Shown: positions 11,216 to 19,700, counted from the stretch's first letter. The stretch: 64,000 bases of DNA from JACJWR01 sp963752505 (GCA_963752505.1 CAVVYM010000003.1:225189-289188), one strand, 5' to 3'. The notes: a model not told the origin generated them from the letters alone. Translations and numbers: made by a program.

Positions 11216-12186
11216 ATCGCCGCTGGAGCCCCGGTGGCATCGATGGCGCCCGACAGGATGTCCAACAGGGCTTGCCGCAGCGGAGCCGCACGAGTGCTGA
11301 TGGCCCGTTGCTCGGTCGCGTACTGGCGGCGGCCGTCGGAGGTCTCGATTCGAATCGGACGGTATCCGAGGTCGCTCAAATCGTAGGGTGAGGCGCGCAT
11401 GTCGATGGCACGTGCATCGCGCGCCAGGGAGAAGCAGTTCATCACCAGGGCACTGCTCGTCAGCGGCTGAAGATCGACCGCCCAGCGATACAGATCCATG
11501 GTGTTGTGCAGGCAGCCGGGCTGCTCGAAGCTGTTGCGGTTCGCGCTGGTGAGGAACACCGGATTTAGTGGCACTGCGGCAGGCGTGAAGAACCGGAAAG
11601 CGTCGAAGTGACTGCAGGTGAGTCCCACCTGGTCGATCGTTCGGGCGATGGTCTCTGAGTCCACGCGCAGCGGCTGCGATGCGTGTCGCACGTCGGCCTG
11701 CTCCAGCCGATGCACCATCGCCCACTCGTGCAGACCGAAGCAGTTCAACCGCGCCGGACGGGATTCGATGGCCCGCAGCCGGGTCGCCACGGATCGCACG
11801 TGGTCACCCCGGCGGGCCAGATCACCGCGGGTGAAGGCTGCCGGGTCCGCCTGGAACGCGTCGGGCCCGAAACGAGGCACCGGGGCATAGCCCTTCCGGT
11901 TGGCGAATTCGGCGGCGCCGGTCAGAACGTAGCCGATTCCCGGGTGCCAGCGGCGCAGCCGTGAGCGCCGCACGGGGTAGTAGCGAAACAGGAAGTCCTC
12001 CACCGGGTGGTGCTGGCCGGCCGCCGCCCGCCGTGCGCGCTCGGCGAACAGCGCGTCGACGGCCTCCTCGTGCGCGGTTTGCGCGGAGCGCCAGGCTGGC
12101 TCGGCCAACACCGCAGTGGCGGCCTCGGATGGTTGCGGGTTGCTGGGCCCGCGCGGGACGGGTGCCGCCATTCCAGACCCGCTCAC
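11212..12186 (-). CDS. Actinobacterial protein annotated as 3-methyladenine DNA glycosylase
   Basis: 324 residues, soluble. The motifs HPVEDFLFRYYPVRRSRLRR, RWHPGIGY, LNCFGLHEWAMVHR, CSHFDAFRFFTP, EQPGCLHNTMDLYRWA and IDMRASPYDL match an actinobacterial family that carries the name 3-methyladenine DNA glycosylase in mycobacteria and streptomycetes. I see no helix-hairpin-helix motif, so the enzymatic label rests on family annotation only. The start is GTG at 12186, which overlaps the stop of the upstream saccharopine-dehydrogenase-like gene (GTGA), so they form an operon on the minus strand. Confidence 0.6.
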   Translation of the reverse strand: MSGSGMAAPVPRGPSNPQPSEAATAVLAEPAWRSAQTAHEEAVDALFAERARRAAAGQHHPVEDFLFRYYPVRRSRLRRWHPGIGYVLTGAAEFANRKGYAPVPRFGPDAFQADPAAFTRGDLARRGDHVRSVATRLRAIESRPARLNCFGLHEWAMVHRLEQADVRHASQPLRVDSETIARTIDQVGLTCSHFDAFRFFTPAAVPLNPVFLTSANRNSFEQPGCLHNTMDLYRWAVDLQPLTSSALVMNCFSLARDARAIDMRASPYDLSDLGYRPIRIETSDGRRQYATEQRAISTRAAPLRQALLDILSGAIDATGAPAAI

Positions 12187-13339
12187 CCGCCGGTGGCCAC
12201 CAGCCCCAGGCTGCTGGCACCCACCACGAAGGCATCCTCACCGAACGCCTCAACGGGGCCCAGGGCCCCCGAACGTCGATGCGCTCCGGTACCCAAGCCA
12301 CCTCGATGTGCCGTGTCAGCGGCCCAGGCCAGCAGGTCTGCGGTTACATCGTAGGGTGACGGGCCGGTGACGGTGACTGAACTGATGCGCCGGTCGCCGG
12401 TGTACGCCTCGGCCACCACCCAGGTGGTGGCGCTCGCGCGATCCGCGGGCGTCGGGCCGCCGGTTGAGCCAGGTGCCACCCGTGCGGCCAGTGAGGTGGC
12501 CATACGTGGTAGCACCGGTAACCGGGTGAAGGGCTCGAGGATTCTACCCACGGTTGAGACGGCGCGGGTGCGATTGCCGGCCCAACCGATGAACACCCGA
12601 ACGTCGCGCAGTCGCGGCTCGACGCGGGGGAGGGTGAAGTGCTCCGAACCGCCGATCGACAGCGCATCCCAATCCCGGCCGTCGATCGGAAAACTCCGAA
12701 CGTCCGCAGCTGTGCGCACCGTCGCGATCGTGCCATCGCGGTAGGCGAAGCTAGGCTCGGTCATGATGGCAATGGAACTGGCCAGTGTCCCGCCGCTGAC
12801 CAGTCGGCGGGTGTCGGCCGTCTTCTGCACGAAGTAGCCGACGTCCACCCGGGTGGGGATGAAGCCGTCTGCTTGAGCGGCGCGAATCGCCAGGATGCCC
12901 GCCAAGTTGCCTGGTACGTAGTCGTACCCGAAGGCTGTGATGAGCGATGCGCCGGTGCGCTTGGCTCGCGGTCCGTAGTGCTCGAACACCCGGCGGATGA
13001 AGGGGGCTCCCCGGTCGAATCGATGTATATCGCGCCGGTGCTCGTGGCCGCTTCAATGGCAGGCTTGCCGAATCGGGTGAACGGCCCGACCGTGCTGATG
13101 AGAATGTCGTCCGGGCTGTCGACGAGGTCCTTGACAGTGGTCGGCTCCGAGACGTCGGCCTCTTCGATTTCGCACTGCCAGCCGTGCGCCTCCTCGAGCG
13201 TGTCCGCCAAGCGCCGCAGTCGAGGGCCGTTCCGGCCGGCCAAAATTGTGCCCGGCACCCCTCGTCGTGCCAGCGCTTCAGCGGTGAGGTGACCGGTGTA
13301 GCCGGTTGCGCCGAAGAGAATGACCCGTCCAGAACTCAT
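12183..13339 (-). CDS. Saccharopine dehydrogenase-like NAD(P)-binding oxidoreductase, one apparent frameshift
   Basis: About 386 residues when joined. The N-terminus has a Rossmann nucleotide-binding motif (ILFGATGYTGHLTAEAL) and the family sequence STVGPFTRFGKPAIEA; the remainder (ITAFGYDYVPGNLAG, then SGGTLASS) matches the saccharopine-dehydrogenase-like/trans-acting enoyl reductase family of actinobacteria, where some members act in lipid synthesis. At 13002-13006 a run of five G on the plus strand needs a sixth: DSTGEPP then continues as FIRRVFEHYGPRAKR instead of SSAGCSS. The ATG at 13339 has no good Shine-Dalgarno and may be read from a near-leaderless transcript. It is divergent from the small acidic protein, 58 bases away. 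Confidence 0.8.
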
Positions 13340-13397
13340 GCGACTATGGTGCACGCGTACCCGTTCCGAGGTGAGATGCGGGGTAGGAGGTTGCCTC

Positions 13398-13601
13398 ATG
13401 GTTCCAACAGACGGGTCGAGTGACCCGGAGCGGTCCGACGCCGATGAGGCTGGAGAGGTGACGCCGCCGAGCGATTGGGAGAACATCGATGAGGGTCGTG
13501 CGCGGGCCCGTCGGCTGCTGGATGCGGCGACTACGCATCGGACCCATGACGACCGGCCCGACGACGACTACCTCATCGACGTGCCGCCGCATCACGGCTA
13601 G
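13398..13601 (+). CDS. Small acidic hydrophilic protein, unknown
   Basis: 67 residues, rich in Asp/Glu, with the core SDWENIDEGRARARRLLDAA and a C-terminal DDRPDDDYLIDVPPHHG. It has no membrane segment and no known domain. Its reality is supported by a near-perfect ribosome-binding site, AGGAGG seven bases before the ATG. It lies alone between the divergent oxidoreductase and convergent mscL. Function not recognised. Confidence 0.55.
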   Translation: MVPTDGSSDPERSDADEAGEVTPPSDWENIDEGRARARRLLDAATTHRTHDDRPDDDYLIDVPPHHG

Positions 13602-13610
13602 GGCAGGAGG

Positions 13611-14021
13611 CTAGGACTTGACCTCATCGGAGTCGCCAGCGCCGCCGTTGAGCGCGCGCAGGTGATCCCGGATCTCGCGCAGGAGGACCACCTGCTCTTC
13701 TTCTGCTTCCTCCTCTTCCTCGTCGGTGTCGCGCATCTGGCGCACCTTGTTCATCGGCACGACGAACACGAAATAGACAACCGCGGCGGTGATGAGGAAG
13801 GTGATGATCGCGTTGATAATGGCCGTGAAGTCGAATACCTGGCCGTTCACCGTCAGCGACCCGGCATCCACACCGCCGCCGAGCACCAGACCGACCAGCG
13901 GTTGGATGAGGTTGTCGGTGAACGCCGATACCAGCGCGGCGAACGCGGCGCCGATGACGACCGCAACGGCGAGGTCGATCACGTTGCCGCGGAGGATGAA
14001 GTCTTTGAAGCCCTTGACCAT
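13611..14021 (-). CDS. mscL: Large-conductance mechanosensitive channel MscL
   Basis: 136 residues, the usual size. The N-terminal amphipathic helix and first membrane span read MVKGFKDFILRGNVIDLAVA, followed by VIGAAFAALVSAFTDNLI; the second span is FLITAAVVYFVFVVPMN; a charged C-terminal bundle (DEEEEEAEEEQVVLLREIRD) follows. MscL opens as a pentameric pore under membrane tension and releases solutes during osmotic down-shock. It ends nine bases from the stop of the small acidic protein gene and may share a transcript with the SAF-domain gene upstream on the same strand. Confidence 0.97.
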   Translation of the reverse strand: MVKGFKDFILRGNVIDLAVAVVIGAAFAALVSAFTDNLIQPLVGLVLGGGVDAGSLTVNGQVFDFTAIINAIITFLITAAVVYFVFVVPMNKVRQMRDTDEEEEEAEEEQVVLLREIRDHLRALNGGAGDSDEVKS

Positions 14022-14136
14022 GGGAGTTCCTTCTCATGCAGAGATATGGGGTGGTGAGGAATGAGCCTGCGCCCTCGCCAACGCTAACAATGGTGCGCCG
14101 ACACCCGGCAGGCCCAGAGTCCAGGTGTGGCCAGCC

Positions 14137-14814
14137 TCACCTCGGGGGTGTGGTTGGCCCGTAGGCATCCGAGCGCACGAGCAACGACAATCGGGACGTG
14201 GCCGCCGCACCGGCAACCGCGGCGGCACCGGCCGGATCCGTCCCCACCACGACAACGCTGCCTCCGCTGCCGGTATCGGTCGGAGCCGAACCGAGGAAGC
14301 CGCCGATGTCGCCCGTGCTCTGCCCGGGTAGAGCGAGGACGCGGACCGAGCTGGCCACCACACGCGCTGCCACGGCGTCCTCATCGCTGAAGCCGGAGGC
14401 GCGGCGAGCCGCCAGCACGTCCACCACGTCGCCCGGACTGAGGAATGAGGCCTCTGCGGGATCCTCCAGCCGGATCGGTGTCGCCACGTGCCCCGGAGGG
14501 CTGCCCGCCAGCAGACTCGGCCCAACCAGACGTTGCTCCACGAGGAGCTCTCCTGCAGTCACCGGGCCGGCCAGCACGCGGCCGGCGGCCTCCTCGGGGC
14601 TGGCCAGCGCGCCACCGGGGCGCAGATCGGTGCTCAGCGCTGTCCGGCTCAGGTCCGCCGGTGTGAGGGAGTGACCTGCAGGCAGGTCCTTGGTGATGAC
14701 GATCCCATCCCAGGTTTGGGGTCGCTCCCGAATCGACGACAGGCCGATGAGAACCCCCAAGAAAGCCAGCAGGAAGGCGAGCGAACGTCGGTAGCGTCGG
14801 ATGAGCCGTGGCAT
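14137..14814 (-). CDS. SAF-domain membrane-anchored protein, CpaB/RcpC-like
   Basis: 225 residues. One N-terminal membrane anchor (SLAFLLAFLGVLIGLSS) is followed by an SAF domain: VITKDLPAGHSLTPADLSR, then AAGRVLAGPVTAGELLVEQRL. This arrangement is that of CpaB/RcpC, the Flp-pilus assembly protein, and of actinobacterial SAF-domain proteins of unknown role. No pilus genes (tadA, flp, prepilin peptidase) lie within the window, so a pilus function is not supported by context. The C-terminal half (about 130-225) is Gly/Ala/Thr-rich with a VVVVGTDPAGAAAV stretch. Confidence 0.75.
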   Translation of the reverse strand: MPRLIRRYRRSLAFLLAFLGVLIGLSSIRERPQTWDGIVITKDLPAGHSLTPADLSRTALSTDLRPGGALASPEEAAGRVLAGPVTAGELLVEQRLVGPSLLAGSPPGHVATPIRLEDPAEASFLSPGDVVDVLAARRASGFSDEDAVAARVVASSVRVLALPGQSTGDIGGFLGSAPTDTGSGGSVVVVGTDPAGAAAVAGAAATSRLSLLVRSDAYGPTTPPR

Positions 14815-14871
14815 CCCATGATGCTAGGCAGTCGAGCGGCGCCGACGGCTGTGGTTATCCACAGGTCGGTG

Positions 14872-15216
14872 CTACTTGTCGGCGGCGCTGCCCTTCTTGC
14901 CGGTGGTGGTTGTCGTCGCGGAACTGCTGCTCGGGGTGGTCGCCGCCGGTGCGGACTCACTTGGTTTGGCGGTTGCCGGGGAGGCCTTCGCGTCCTTGCC
15001 CTCAGCGGGCTTGGCTGCGGCGGACTTCTTGCTGTCGGAATCGCGGCTGTCGGTGCGATAGAACCCGGAACCCTTGAAAGTTACTCCCACGGGATGCAGG
15101 ACGCGCCGGACAGTCCCCGCGCACTCGGGGCACACCACCAGGGGGTCGTCGTGAATCGACTGCACGATGTCGAATCGATGCTCGCAGTTGCGGCACAAGT
15201 ACTGGTACGTGGGCAT
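14872..15216 (-). CDS. FmdB family zinc-ribbon regulator-like protein
   Basis: 114 residues. The FmdB zinc ribbon occupies the first 45 residues: MPTYQYLCRNCEHRFDIVQS, then VVCPECAGTVRRVLHPVGVTFKGSGFY; the two CxxC pairs bind zinc. The remainder is a long low-complexity tail of Ala, Lys, Ser and Thr. The ATG at 15216 starts exactly at the conserved domain. Function in actinobacteria is unknown; often found near mscL and SAF-domain genes, as here. Confidence 0.88.
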   Translation of the reverse strand: MPTYQYLCRNCEHRFDIVQSIHDDPLVVCPECAGTVRRVLHPVGVTFKGSGFYRTDSRDSDSKKSAAAKPAEGKDAKASPATAKPSESAPAATTPSSSSATTTTTGKKGSAADK

Positions 15217-15344
15217 GCCCACCAGGGTATTCCCTCGGCCGCCGCGAGGCCGGGCGCGCCATCGCGGCAATTCGACGCCGCCGGGTTAGCCTCGCAGATG
15301 GCCTCACGGCCGCCGTTGAACCGTCGATTCAGAAAGTGAAGGCA

Positions 15345-16346
15345 ATGACCGTCCAGGTGATGAACCTCTCCAAGTCATACGGTTCGGTCAAGGCGGTGGA
15401 CGATCTCACTTTCACGTTGGAGCCGGGTCAAGTCACCGGATTCCTGGGTCCGAACGGCTCCGGCAAGTCCACAACCATGCGCCTCATGCTCGAACTCGAT
15501 GGGGGCGGCGGGCTCACCCATTGGGACGGGCTCAAACTCGTCGATGTCCCGGTGCCCTCCACCGTGGTCGGGGCCCACTTGGACGCCAAGAGCTTCCATC
15601 CTGGCCGCACGGCGCGCAACCACCTGCGGATGATCGCGGCGGCAAATGATATTCCCAATGCCAGAGTGGATGAAGTGTTGGAGCTCATGGGCCTGCGCGG
15701 TGTGGCCAAGAAGCGGACGAAGGGCTTCAGCCTCGGCATGGCGCAGCGGCTCGGACTCGCGTCGGCGATTCTGGCTCAGCCGAAGGTGCTCCTGCTCGAC
15801 GAGCCGGCAAACGGCCTGGATCCGCAATCGATCCAGTGGTTGCGCGACTTCCTCCGCGACTACGCCGACCAGGGGAAGGTGGTGTTCGTCTCCAGCCACC
15901 TGCTGAACGAGATGCAGCTGATGGCCGATCACGTCATCGTTATCGCCAAGGGCAAACTCGTCGCCGACGAGCCCATGCCGGCTTTCGTCTCGCGCAGTAC
16001 CCGCAACGACGTTTTCGTGCGTACTCCGGACTTCGACGCGCTCACCAGGGCCCTGAGTGGTCAGGGAATCAGCGTCGTGCGTGAAGGTGACGATGGTCTC
16101 TCGGTGATCGGAGTCGAGACCCAATTCGTCGGCGACCTGGCCCACAGCCACGACGTGCGCGTCTGGGAGCTCACCAAGCGCACGGCCAGCCTCGAGCAGG
16201 CCTTCCTCGAGTTGACCAGCAGCGACCAGGAGTTCGCGTTCGGGATCACAGGTGAACGTGACGAGGTAAGCGGCGAGGCGCCGCCGGACGACGGCGAAGC
16301 TGCCACCGAGCCCGCGGCACCCACAGAGAATGAGGAGGGCAAATAA
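15345..16346 (+). CDS. ABC transporter ATP-binding protein
   Basis: 333 residues. Walker A GPNGSGKST at residues 35-43, signature FSLGMAQRLGLASA around 126-139 and Walker B KVLLLDEPANGLDP around 146-159, then an H-loop VVFVSSHLL. The arrangement is that of ABC-2 type exporters of the DrrA/CcmA class. The last 30 residues are acidic and probably disordered. The ATG at 15345 is chosen since homology starts there; a GTG at 15336 is in frame. The stop codon overlaps the ATG of the permease (TAATG), so the two are co-translated and form one exporter. The substrate is unknown. Confidence 0.92.
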   Translation: MTVQVMNLSKSYGSVKAVDDLTFTLEPGQVTGFLGPNGSGKSTTMRLMLELDGGGGLTHWDGLKLVDVPVPSTVVGAHLDAKSFHPGRTARNHLRMIAAANDIPNARVDEVLELMGLRGVAKKRTKGFSLGMAQRLGLASAILAQPKVLLLDEPANGLDPQSIQWLRDFLRDYADQGKVVFVSSHLLNEMQLMADHVIVIAKGKLVADEPMPAFVSRSTRNDVFVRTPDFDALTRALSGQGISVVREGDDGLSVIGVETQFVGDLAHSHDVRVWELTKRTASLEQAFLELTSSDQEFAFGITGERDEVSGEAPPDDGEAATEPAAPTENEEGK

Positions 16347-17083
16347 TGGCCGTCGTCGCATATGAGCAACGTCGGATTCGCACCCTCCGCTCAACCTGGG
16401 TGATCCTGTTCGTCACGCTAGTGCTGGCAGGCGGCACGGCAGCCTTGGTGGCGGCATTTGCGAACATCGACCCAGTGACCGGAGAACGGGTGGGGCTGAG
16501 CCCACTGACGGGCGTGCTGTCGTCGGTCATCAGCCCGATGGTGTTGGTGCCGGTGTCGGTGCTGGCGGCCATGGCTTTCGGCGGGGAGTACCGATTCGGT
16601 CTCATCCGGCAGACGCTCACCACTTTCCCCCGTCGTACGCAGGTCTTCTTCGGGAAGATGTGGGTGGTCGTGTTGTGGATGCTGGCGTACCTCATCCTCT
16701 CGCTGCTGCTGATCGTCGGCGTTGCGTACCTGTTCCGTAGCAATGTCGACGTCGATCTGCTCGCGACCGAGAACCTCACCTACGCGCTGCGGGCGCTGGG
16801 ATACGGCATCGTCTACGGCCTGTTTGCCTTCGCACTGGCCTTGATCACCCGCAACCAGGCCCTCGCGATCGTCATCCTGGTGTTGTGGACCGTGGTGGTG
16901 GAAAGCCTGCTGGTGGCCGTGCTGGGAAGCCGGTTGGAGTGGCTGCCGGACGTGCTGCCCATGACGGCAGGTAGCGCGTTCGTCGACGGCGACGAAATGC
17001 TCCGCAACGCCGCGGTATTCGTCGGCCTTCTGGTGGCGTTCCTGGCTGCCGGTTGGGGGCTGTTCGTCAAGCGCGACGCCTAG
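16346..17083 (+). CDS. ABC transporter permease, ABC-2 type
   Basis: 245 residues with six predicted membrane segments (for example WVILFVTLVLAGGTAALVAA and WMLAYLILSLLLIVGVAYLF). The segment MAFGGEYRFGLIRQTLTTFP between the second and third spans is the coupling region typical of ABC-2 permeases in actinobacteria. It is the membrane partner of the ATPase immediately upstream, sharing the TAATG junction. Confidence 0.9.
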   Translation: MAVVAYEQRRIRTLRSTWVILFVTLVLAGGTAALVAAFANIDPVTGERVGLSPLTGVLSSVISPMVLVPVSVLAAMAFGGEYRFGLIRQTLTTFPRRTQVFFGKMWVVVLWMLAYLILSLLLIVGVAYLFRSNVDVDLLATENLTYALRALGYGIVYGLFAFALALITRNQALAIVILVLWTVVVESLLVAVLGSRLEWLPDVLPMTAGSAFVDGDEMLRNAAVFVGLLVAFLAAGWGLFVKRDA

Positions 17084-17095
17084 GTAGCGCTCGAC

Positions 17096-17596
17096 ATGGG
17101 CCCAGCTGGCCGTTCGCCAGGTCCTGGGGAGCCGCCTGAACTGCCCACCGATCCCGACGCCAGCGGGACTTCCGGTGCGGCCCAGCGACGTTGGGATGTC
17201 GCGCTGGTGATTGCCGCCGGAGGCGCGATCGGCGGCGGCGCGCGTCATCTGTTGACAGTTCTGTGGCCCCACGACGGCGTTGGTGTCCCGTGGGCCACTC
17301 TCGTGGCAAACACGCTCGGGAGTTTGCTGCTCGGGTTGCTGATGGTGTTCCTCCTGGATGTCTGGTCGCCGCGGCGCTTCGTGCGGCCGTTCTTCGGCGT
17401 GGGTCTACTGGGCGGTTTCACCACGTTCTCGACCTTCGCCAGCGAGGTCGATGCGCTGCTGCGCAACGGCGCGGCACCGGTGGCCATGGCGTATCTGTTC
17501 GCCACGGTCGCCGCCGGTTTGCTCGCAGCCTTTGCCGGTATCGCCCTGGCTCGGGCAGTAGCGGGCGTCGGACGGACGAGGCGCCGAACACCATGA
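17096..17596 (+). CDS. crcB: Fluoride efflux channel FluC (CrcB), first copy
   Basis: 166 residues with an extended hydrophilic N-terminus of about 35 residues, then four membrane helices. Family motifs: GGAIGGGARHLL, VANTLGSLLLGLL and GGFTTFSTFASEV (the phenylalanine-rich fluoride path). FluC exports fluoride as a dual-topology dimer; two adjacent different genes usually make a heterodimer of opposite orientation. AGGTAG precedes the ATG by eight bases. The stop overlaps the start of the second copy (ATGA). No fluoride riboswitch fits into the 12-base gap upstream. Confidence 0.93.
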   Translation: MGPAGRSPGPGEPPELPTDPDASGTSGAAQRRWDVALVIAAGGAIGGGARHLLTVLWPHDGVGVPWATLVANTLGSLLLGLLMVFLLDVWSPRRFVRPFFGVGLLGGFTTFSTFASEVDALLRNGAAPVAMAYLFATVAAGLLAAFAGIALARAVAGVGRTRRRTP

Positions 17597-17982
17597 TGCT
17601 GCTGCTCGTCATGCTCGGCGCCGCAATCGGAGCGCCGGCTCGCTGGCTGCTCGATTCGTCGATCCAAGCGCGGCACGAACGCGCTTTCCCCTGGGGCACC
17701 TGGACGATCAATGTGATGGGGTCGTTTGCGCTCGGAGTGCTGTTGAGTCTGGCGGGCAGCGGGCATGTCACGGCGGAGGTGGTGGCCTTGTTGGGCACCG
17801 GATTCTGCGGTGGATTCACCACCTACAGCACGTTCAGTTTCGAAACGATTCGGCTGATCGAAGATGGTGCGGTGGCCACGGCGACAGCCAACGTGGTCGC
17901 CAGCGTGGGCGCCGCGGTGGCAGTGGCGGCAGCGGGTTGGTACCTGGCCGACGCCCTCTTCGGGTCGGGCGTCACTGGCTGA
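17593..17982 (+). CDS. crcB: Fluoride efflux channel FluC (CrcB), second copy
   Basis: 129 residues, four membrane helices. Motifs: LGAAIGAPARWLLD, INVMGSFALGVLL and GFCGGFTTYSTFSFE. It is shorter than the first copy and lacks its N-terminal extension. The ATG overlaps the stop of the first copy, so both are made together and probably assemble as a heterodimer. A second ATG directly follows (17596). Confidence 0.93.
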   Translation: MMLLLVMLGAAIGAPARWLLDSSIQARHERAFPWGTWTINVMGSFALGVLLSLAGSGHVTAEVVALLGTGFCGGFTTYSTFSFETIRLIEDGAVATATANVVASVGAAVAVAAAGWYLADALFGSGVTG

Positions 17983-18091
17983 CCGGCCCCGTCACCATTC
18001 TGGCAGGCAGGGTCTGGGCTAATGCCGGACTACCGTGGATAATTGCCAAGAAGGCTGCGCTCCAGGGGTGACGTTCACTACTGTTGCGGCA

Positions 18092-18117
18092 ACCCAGCGG
18101 AGGGGAAGCCGCTGGGT
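18092..18117 (+). promoter_or_regulatory. Perfect 9-bp hairpin in the leader of the BldC-like gene
   Basis: ACCCAGCGG and CCGCTGGGT form perfect 9-base arms around the loop AGGGGAAG. It lies 25 bases before the start codon of the HTH gene, probably in its 5' untranslated region, downstream of a possible -10 element GATAAT near 18036. There is no T-run, so an ordinary terminator is unlikely; an RNA structure or an operator is possible. Confidence 0.4.
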
Positions 18118-18141
18118 ACCACGGAGAAGAAGGCAGTGCGC

Positions 18142-18348
18142 ATGGCTGACGAAACCGACGAGCCGTTGCCCCAGGTCAGGTTCCTGACCGTGGCGGAGGT
18201 TGCGTCAATCATGCGGGTGTCAAAAATGACTGTATATCGGCTTGTGCATAGCGGCGAGTTGCCCGCGGTGCGTGTCGGCCGGTCATTCCGGGTTCCCGAG
18301 CGGGCAGTACACGACTTCCTTCGCCGCTCCTTCAACGCGGCCGGATAG
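18142..18348 (+). CDS. BldC-like helix-turn-helix DNA-binding protein (excisionase/MerR-type fold)
   Basis: 68 residues, essentially a single winged HTH: FLTVAEVASIMRVSKMTVYRL followed by HSGELPAVRVGRSFRVPERAV. This is the small actinobacterial regulator found upstream of the bS22 and GalE2-like genes in mycobacteria, related to BldC of Streptomyces. ATG at 18142 with AGAAGG eight bases upstream; a GTG at 18136 is in frame. It precedes bS22 by 157 bases. Confidence 0.85.
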   Translation: MADETDEPLPQVRFLTVAEVASIMRVSKMTVYRLVHSGELPAVRVGRSFRVPERAVHDFLRRSFNAAG

Positions 18349-18505
18349 GTCGCTGGTCGCCACTACAGCGCTGCCTGGCGGGGGTCACGACCGATCAGCC
18401 GCCCGACGCCGTACGCTTGGCGCAAGGTTCGAACTCATACGCCAAGGCAAGAGTCACGACCACGCAGCCAGTTTGTGCACCTGCCACTAATCGAAGGGAC
18501 GCCCA

Positions 18506-18604
18506 GTGGGTTCTGTAGTCAAGAAGCGACGCAAGCGGATGGCCAAGAAGAAGCACCGCAAACTGCTTCGCAAGACACGCGTGCAGCGACGCAACAAGAA
18601 GTAA
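18506..18604 (+). CDS. Small ribosomal subunit protein bS22 (AURKAIP1/COX24 family)
   Basis: 32 residues, almost entirely Lys/Arg: it starts GSVVKKRRKRMAKKKHRK and ends LLRKTRVQRRNKK. This corresponds to the tiny basic protein of the mycobacterial 30S subunit named bS22 and to the mitochondrial AURKAIP1/COX24 domain; it sits in rRNA near the decoding region. Start GTG at 18506 with GAAGGGA upstream. Its place between the BldC-like gene and the GalE2-like epimerase is the same as in mycobacteria, which makes the call firm despite the size. Confidence 0.93.
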   Translation: MGSVVKKRRKRMAKKKHRKLLRKTRVQRRNKK

Positions 18605-18668
18605 CTGCACAGGCCGCTCGACAACGCTCGCGCACGGCTTGACGTGCGAGGGGAAAGGATCACTCCAG

Positions 18669-19700
18669 GTGGCAAAGGTCGTTCTCGTAACCGGTGTTTC
18701 CCGACACCTCGGTGCACGCATGGCGCGGGTGCTGACCGCGGAGCCGGGCATCGATCGGGTGATCGGGGTTGACGTGATCCCGCCCCGGCAAGACATCGGC
18801 GGTGCCGAGTTCGTGCGTGCGGACATTCGCAATCCGATCATCTCCAAGGTGATCCGGGCGGCGAGCGTCGACACGGTTGTGCACATGGGCGTGATCGCTA
18901 CTCCGGTGCAGGCCGGTGGGCGGATGTCGATGAAGGAGATCAACGTCATCGGCACCATGCAGTTGCTGGCTGCCTGCCAGAAAGCGCCGACGCTGGAGAA
19001 GTTGGTGGTCAAGTCGACCACCGCCGTCTACGGCTCCGGGCCAAAAGACCCGGCGATGTTCACCGAGGAGATGCAGCCCAAGCACCCGCCGTCGTCGGGC
19101 TGGGCCAAGGACTCGGTCGAGGTTGAGGGCTACGTACGCGGTTTCGCCCGTCGGCGAGCAGACGTTCAAGTGACCACCTTGCGGTTGGCCAACTTTTTTG
19201 GGCCGACCGTCGACACCCCAATGACGTCGTACTTCTCGATGCCGGTGATCCCCACGGTCCTTGGCTTCGACGCACGGCTGCAGTTCATCCACGAGGACGA
19301 TGGCCTTGAGGCGTTGCGCAGGGCCTGTGTGCACGACCGCCCGGGCACCTTCAACGTGGCCGGTGACGGAGTGCTGCTGCTCAGCCAGGCTGCCCGTCGG
19401 GCGGGTCGCCCGATCGCCCCGATCCCATTGCCCATGGTGGGCATGGTCGGCGCCGCGGTCCGGCGCGCGGGATTCGCCGACTTCTCCCCCGAGCAGGTGC
19501 GATTCCTGACCTACGGTCGGGGAGTGGACACCGCCCGGATGCGGGAGTTGTTCGGCTTCGCGCCCCAACACACCACCGCGGAAACTTTCGACGAGTTCGT
19601 GCGGTCGCGCGAGTCCGTCCGTCTCATCCCTGCCGAGCGCGTCGAGGCGGCGGAACGTCAACTAGTGTCCCTGCTCGGAGGTGGCCGCGCCCATGCCTGA
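18669..19700 (+). CDS. NAD-dependent epimerase/dehydratase, GalE2-like extended SDR
   Basis: 343 residues. The Rossmann motif is unusual, VTGVSRHLGARMARVL instead of TGxxGxxG, followed by VIGVDVIPP and the NAD-side segment VVHMGVIATP. Extended SDRs use Y-x3-K; at the expected place this protein has SSGWAKDSVEVEGYVRGF, so the Tyr is Trp and the Lys is Ser. A classic epimerase reaction is therefore doubtful. The GTG at 18669 follows AAAGGA by nine bases. The gene overlaps the acyltransferase downstream by eight bases, an order kept in mycobacteria (GalE2-like then acyltransferase), so both probably act on the same lipid or glycolipid. Confidence 0.85.
   Translation: MAKVVLVTGVSRHLGARMARVLTAEPGIDRVIGVDVIPPRQDIGGAEFVRADIRNPIISKVIRAASVDTVVHMGVIATPVQAGGRMSMKEINVIGTMQLLAACQKAPTLEKLVVKSTTAVYGSGPKDPAMFTEEMQPKHPPSSGWAKDSVEVEGYVRGFARRRADVQVTTLRLANFFGPTVDTPMTSYFSMPVIPTVLGFDARLQFIHEDDGLEALRRACVHDRPGTFNVAGDGVLLLSQAARRAGRPIAPIPLPMVGMVGAAVRRAGFADFSPEQVRFLTYGRGVDTARMRELFGFAPQHTTAETFDEFVRSRESVRLIPAERVEAAERQLVSLLGGGRAHA

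Noticed and set aside
16900..17095. Fluoride riboswitch before the FluC pair
   Set aside because: Only 12 bases separate the ABC permease stop from the first FluC start, and no fluoride-aptamer pattern is seen in the preceding coding sequence.
18416..18446. CTTGGCG/CGCCAAG inverted repeat between the BldC-like gene and bS22
   Set aside because: Seven-base arms with a 17-base loop can occur by chance in this composition; no link to a promoter could be shown.
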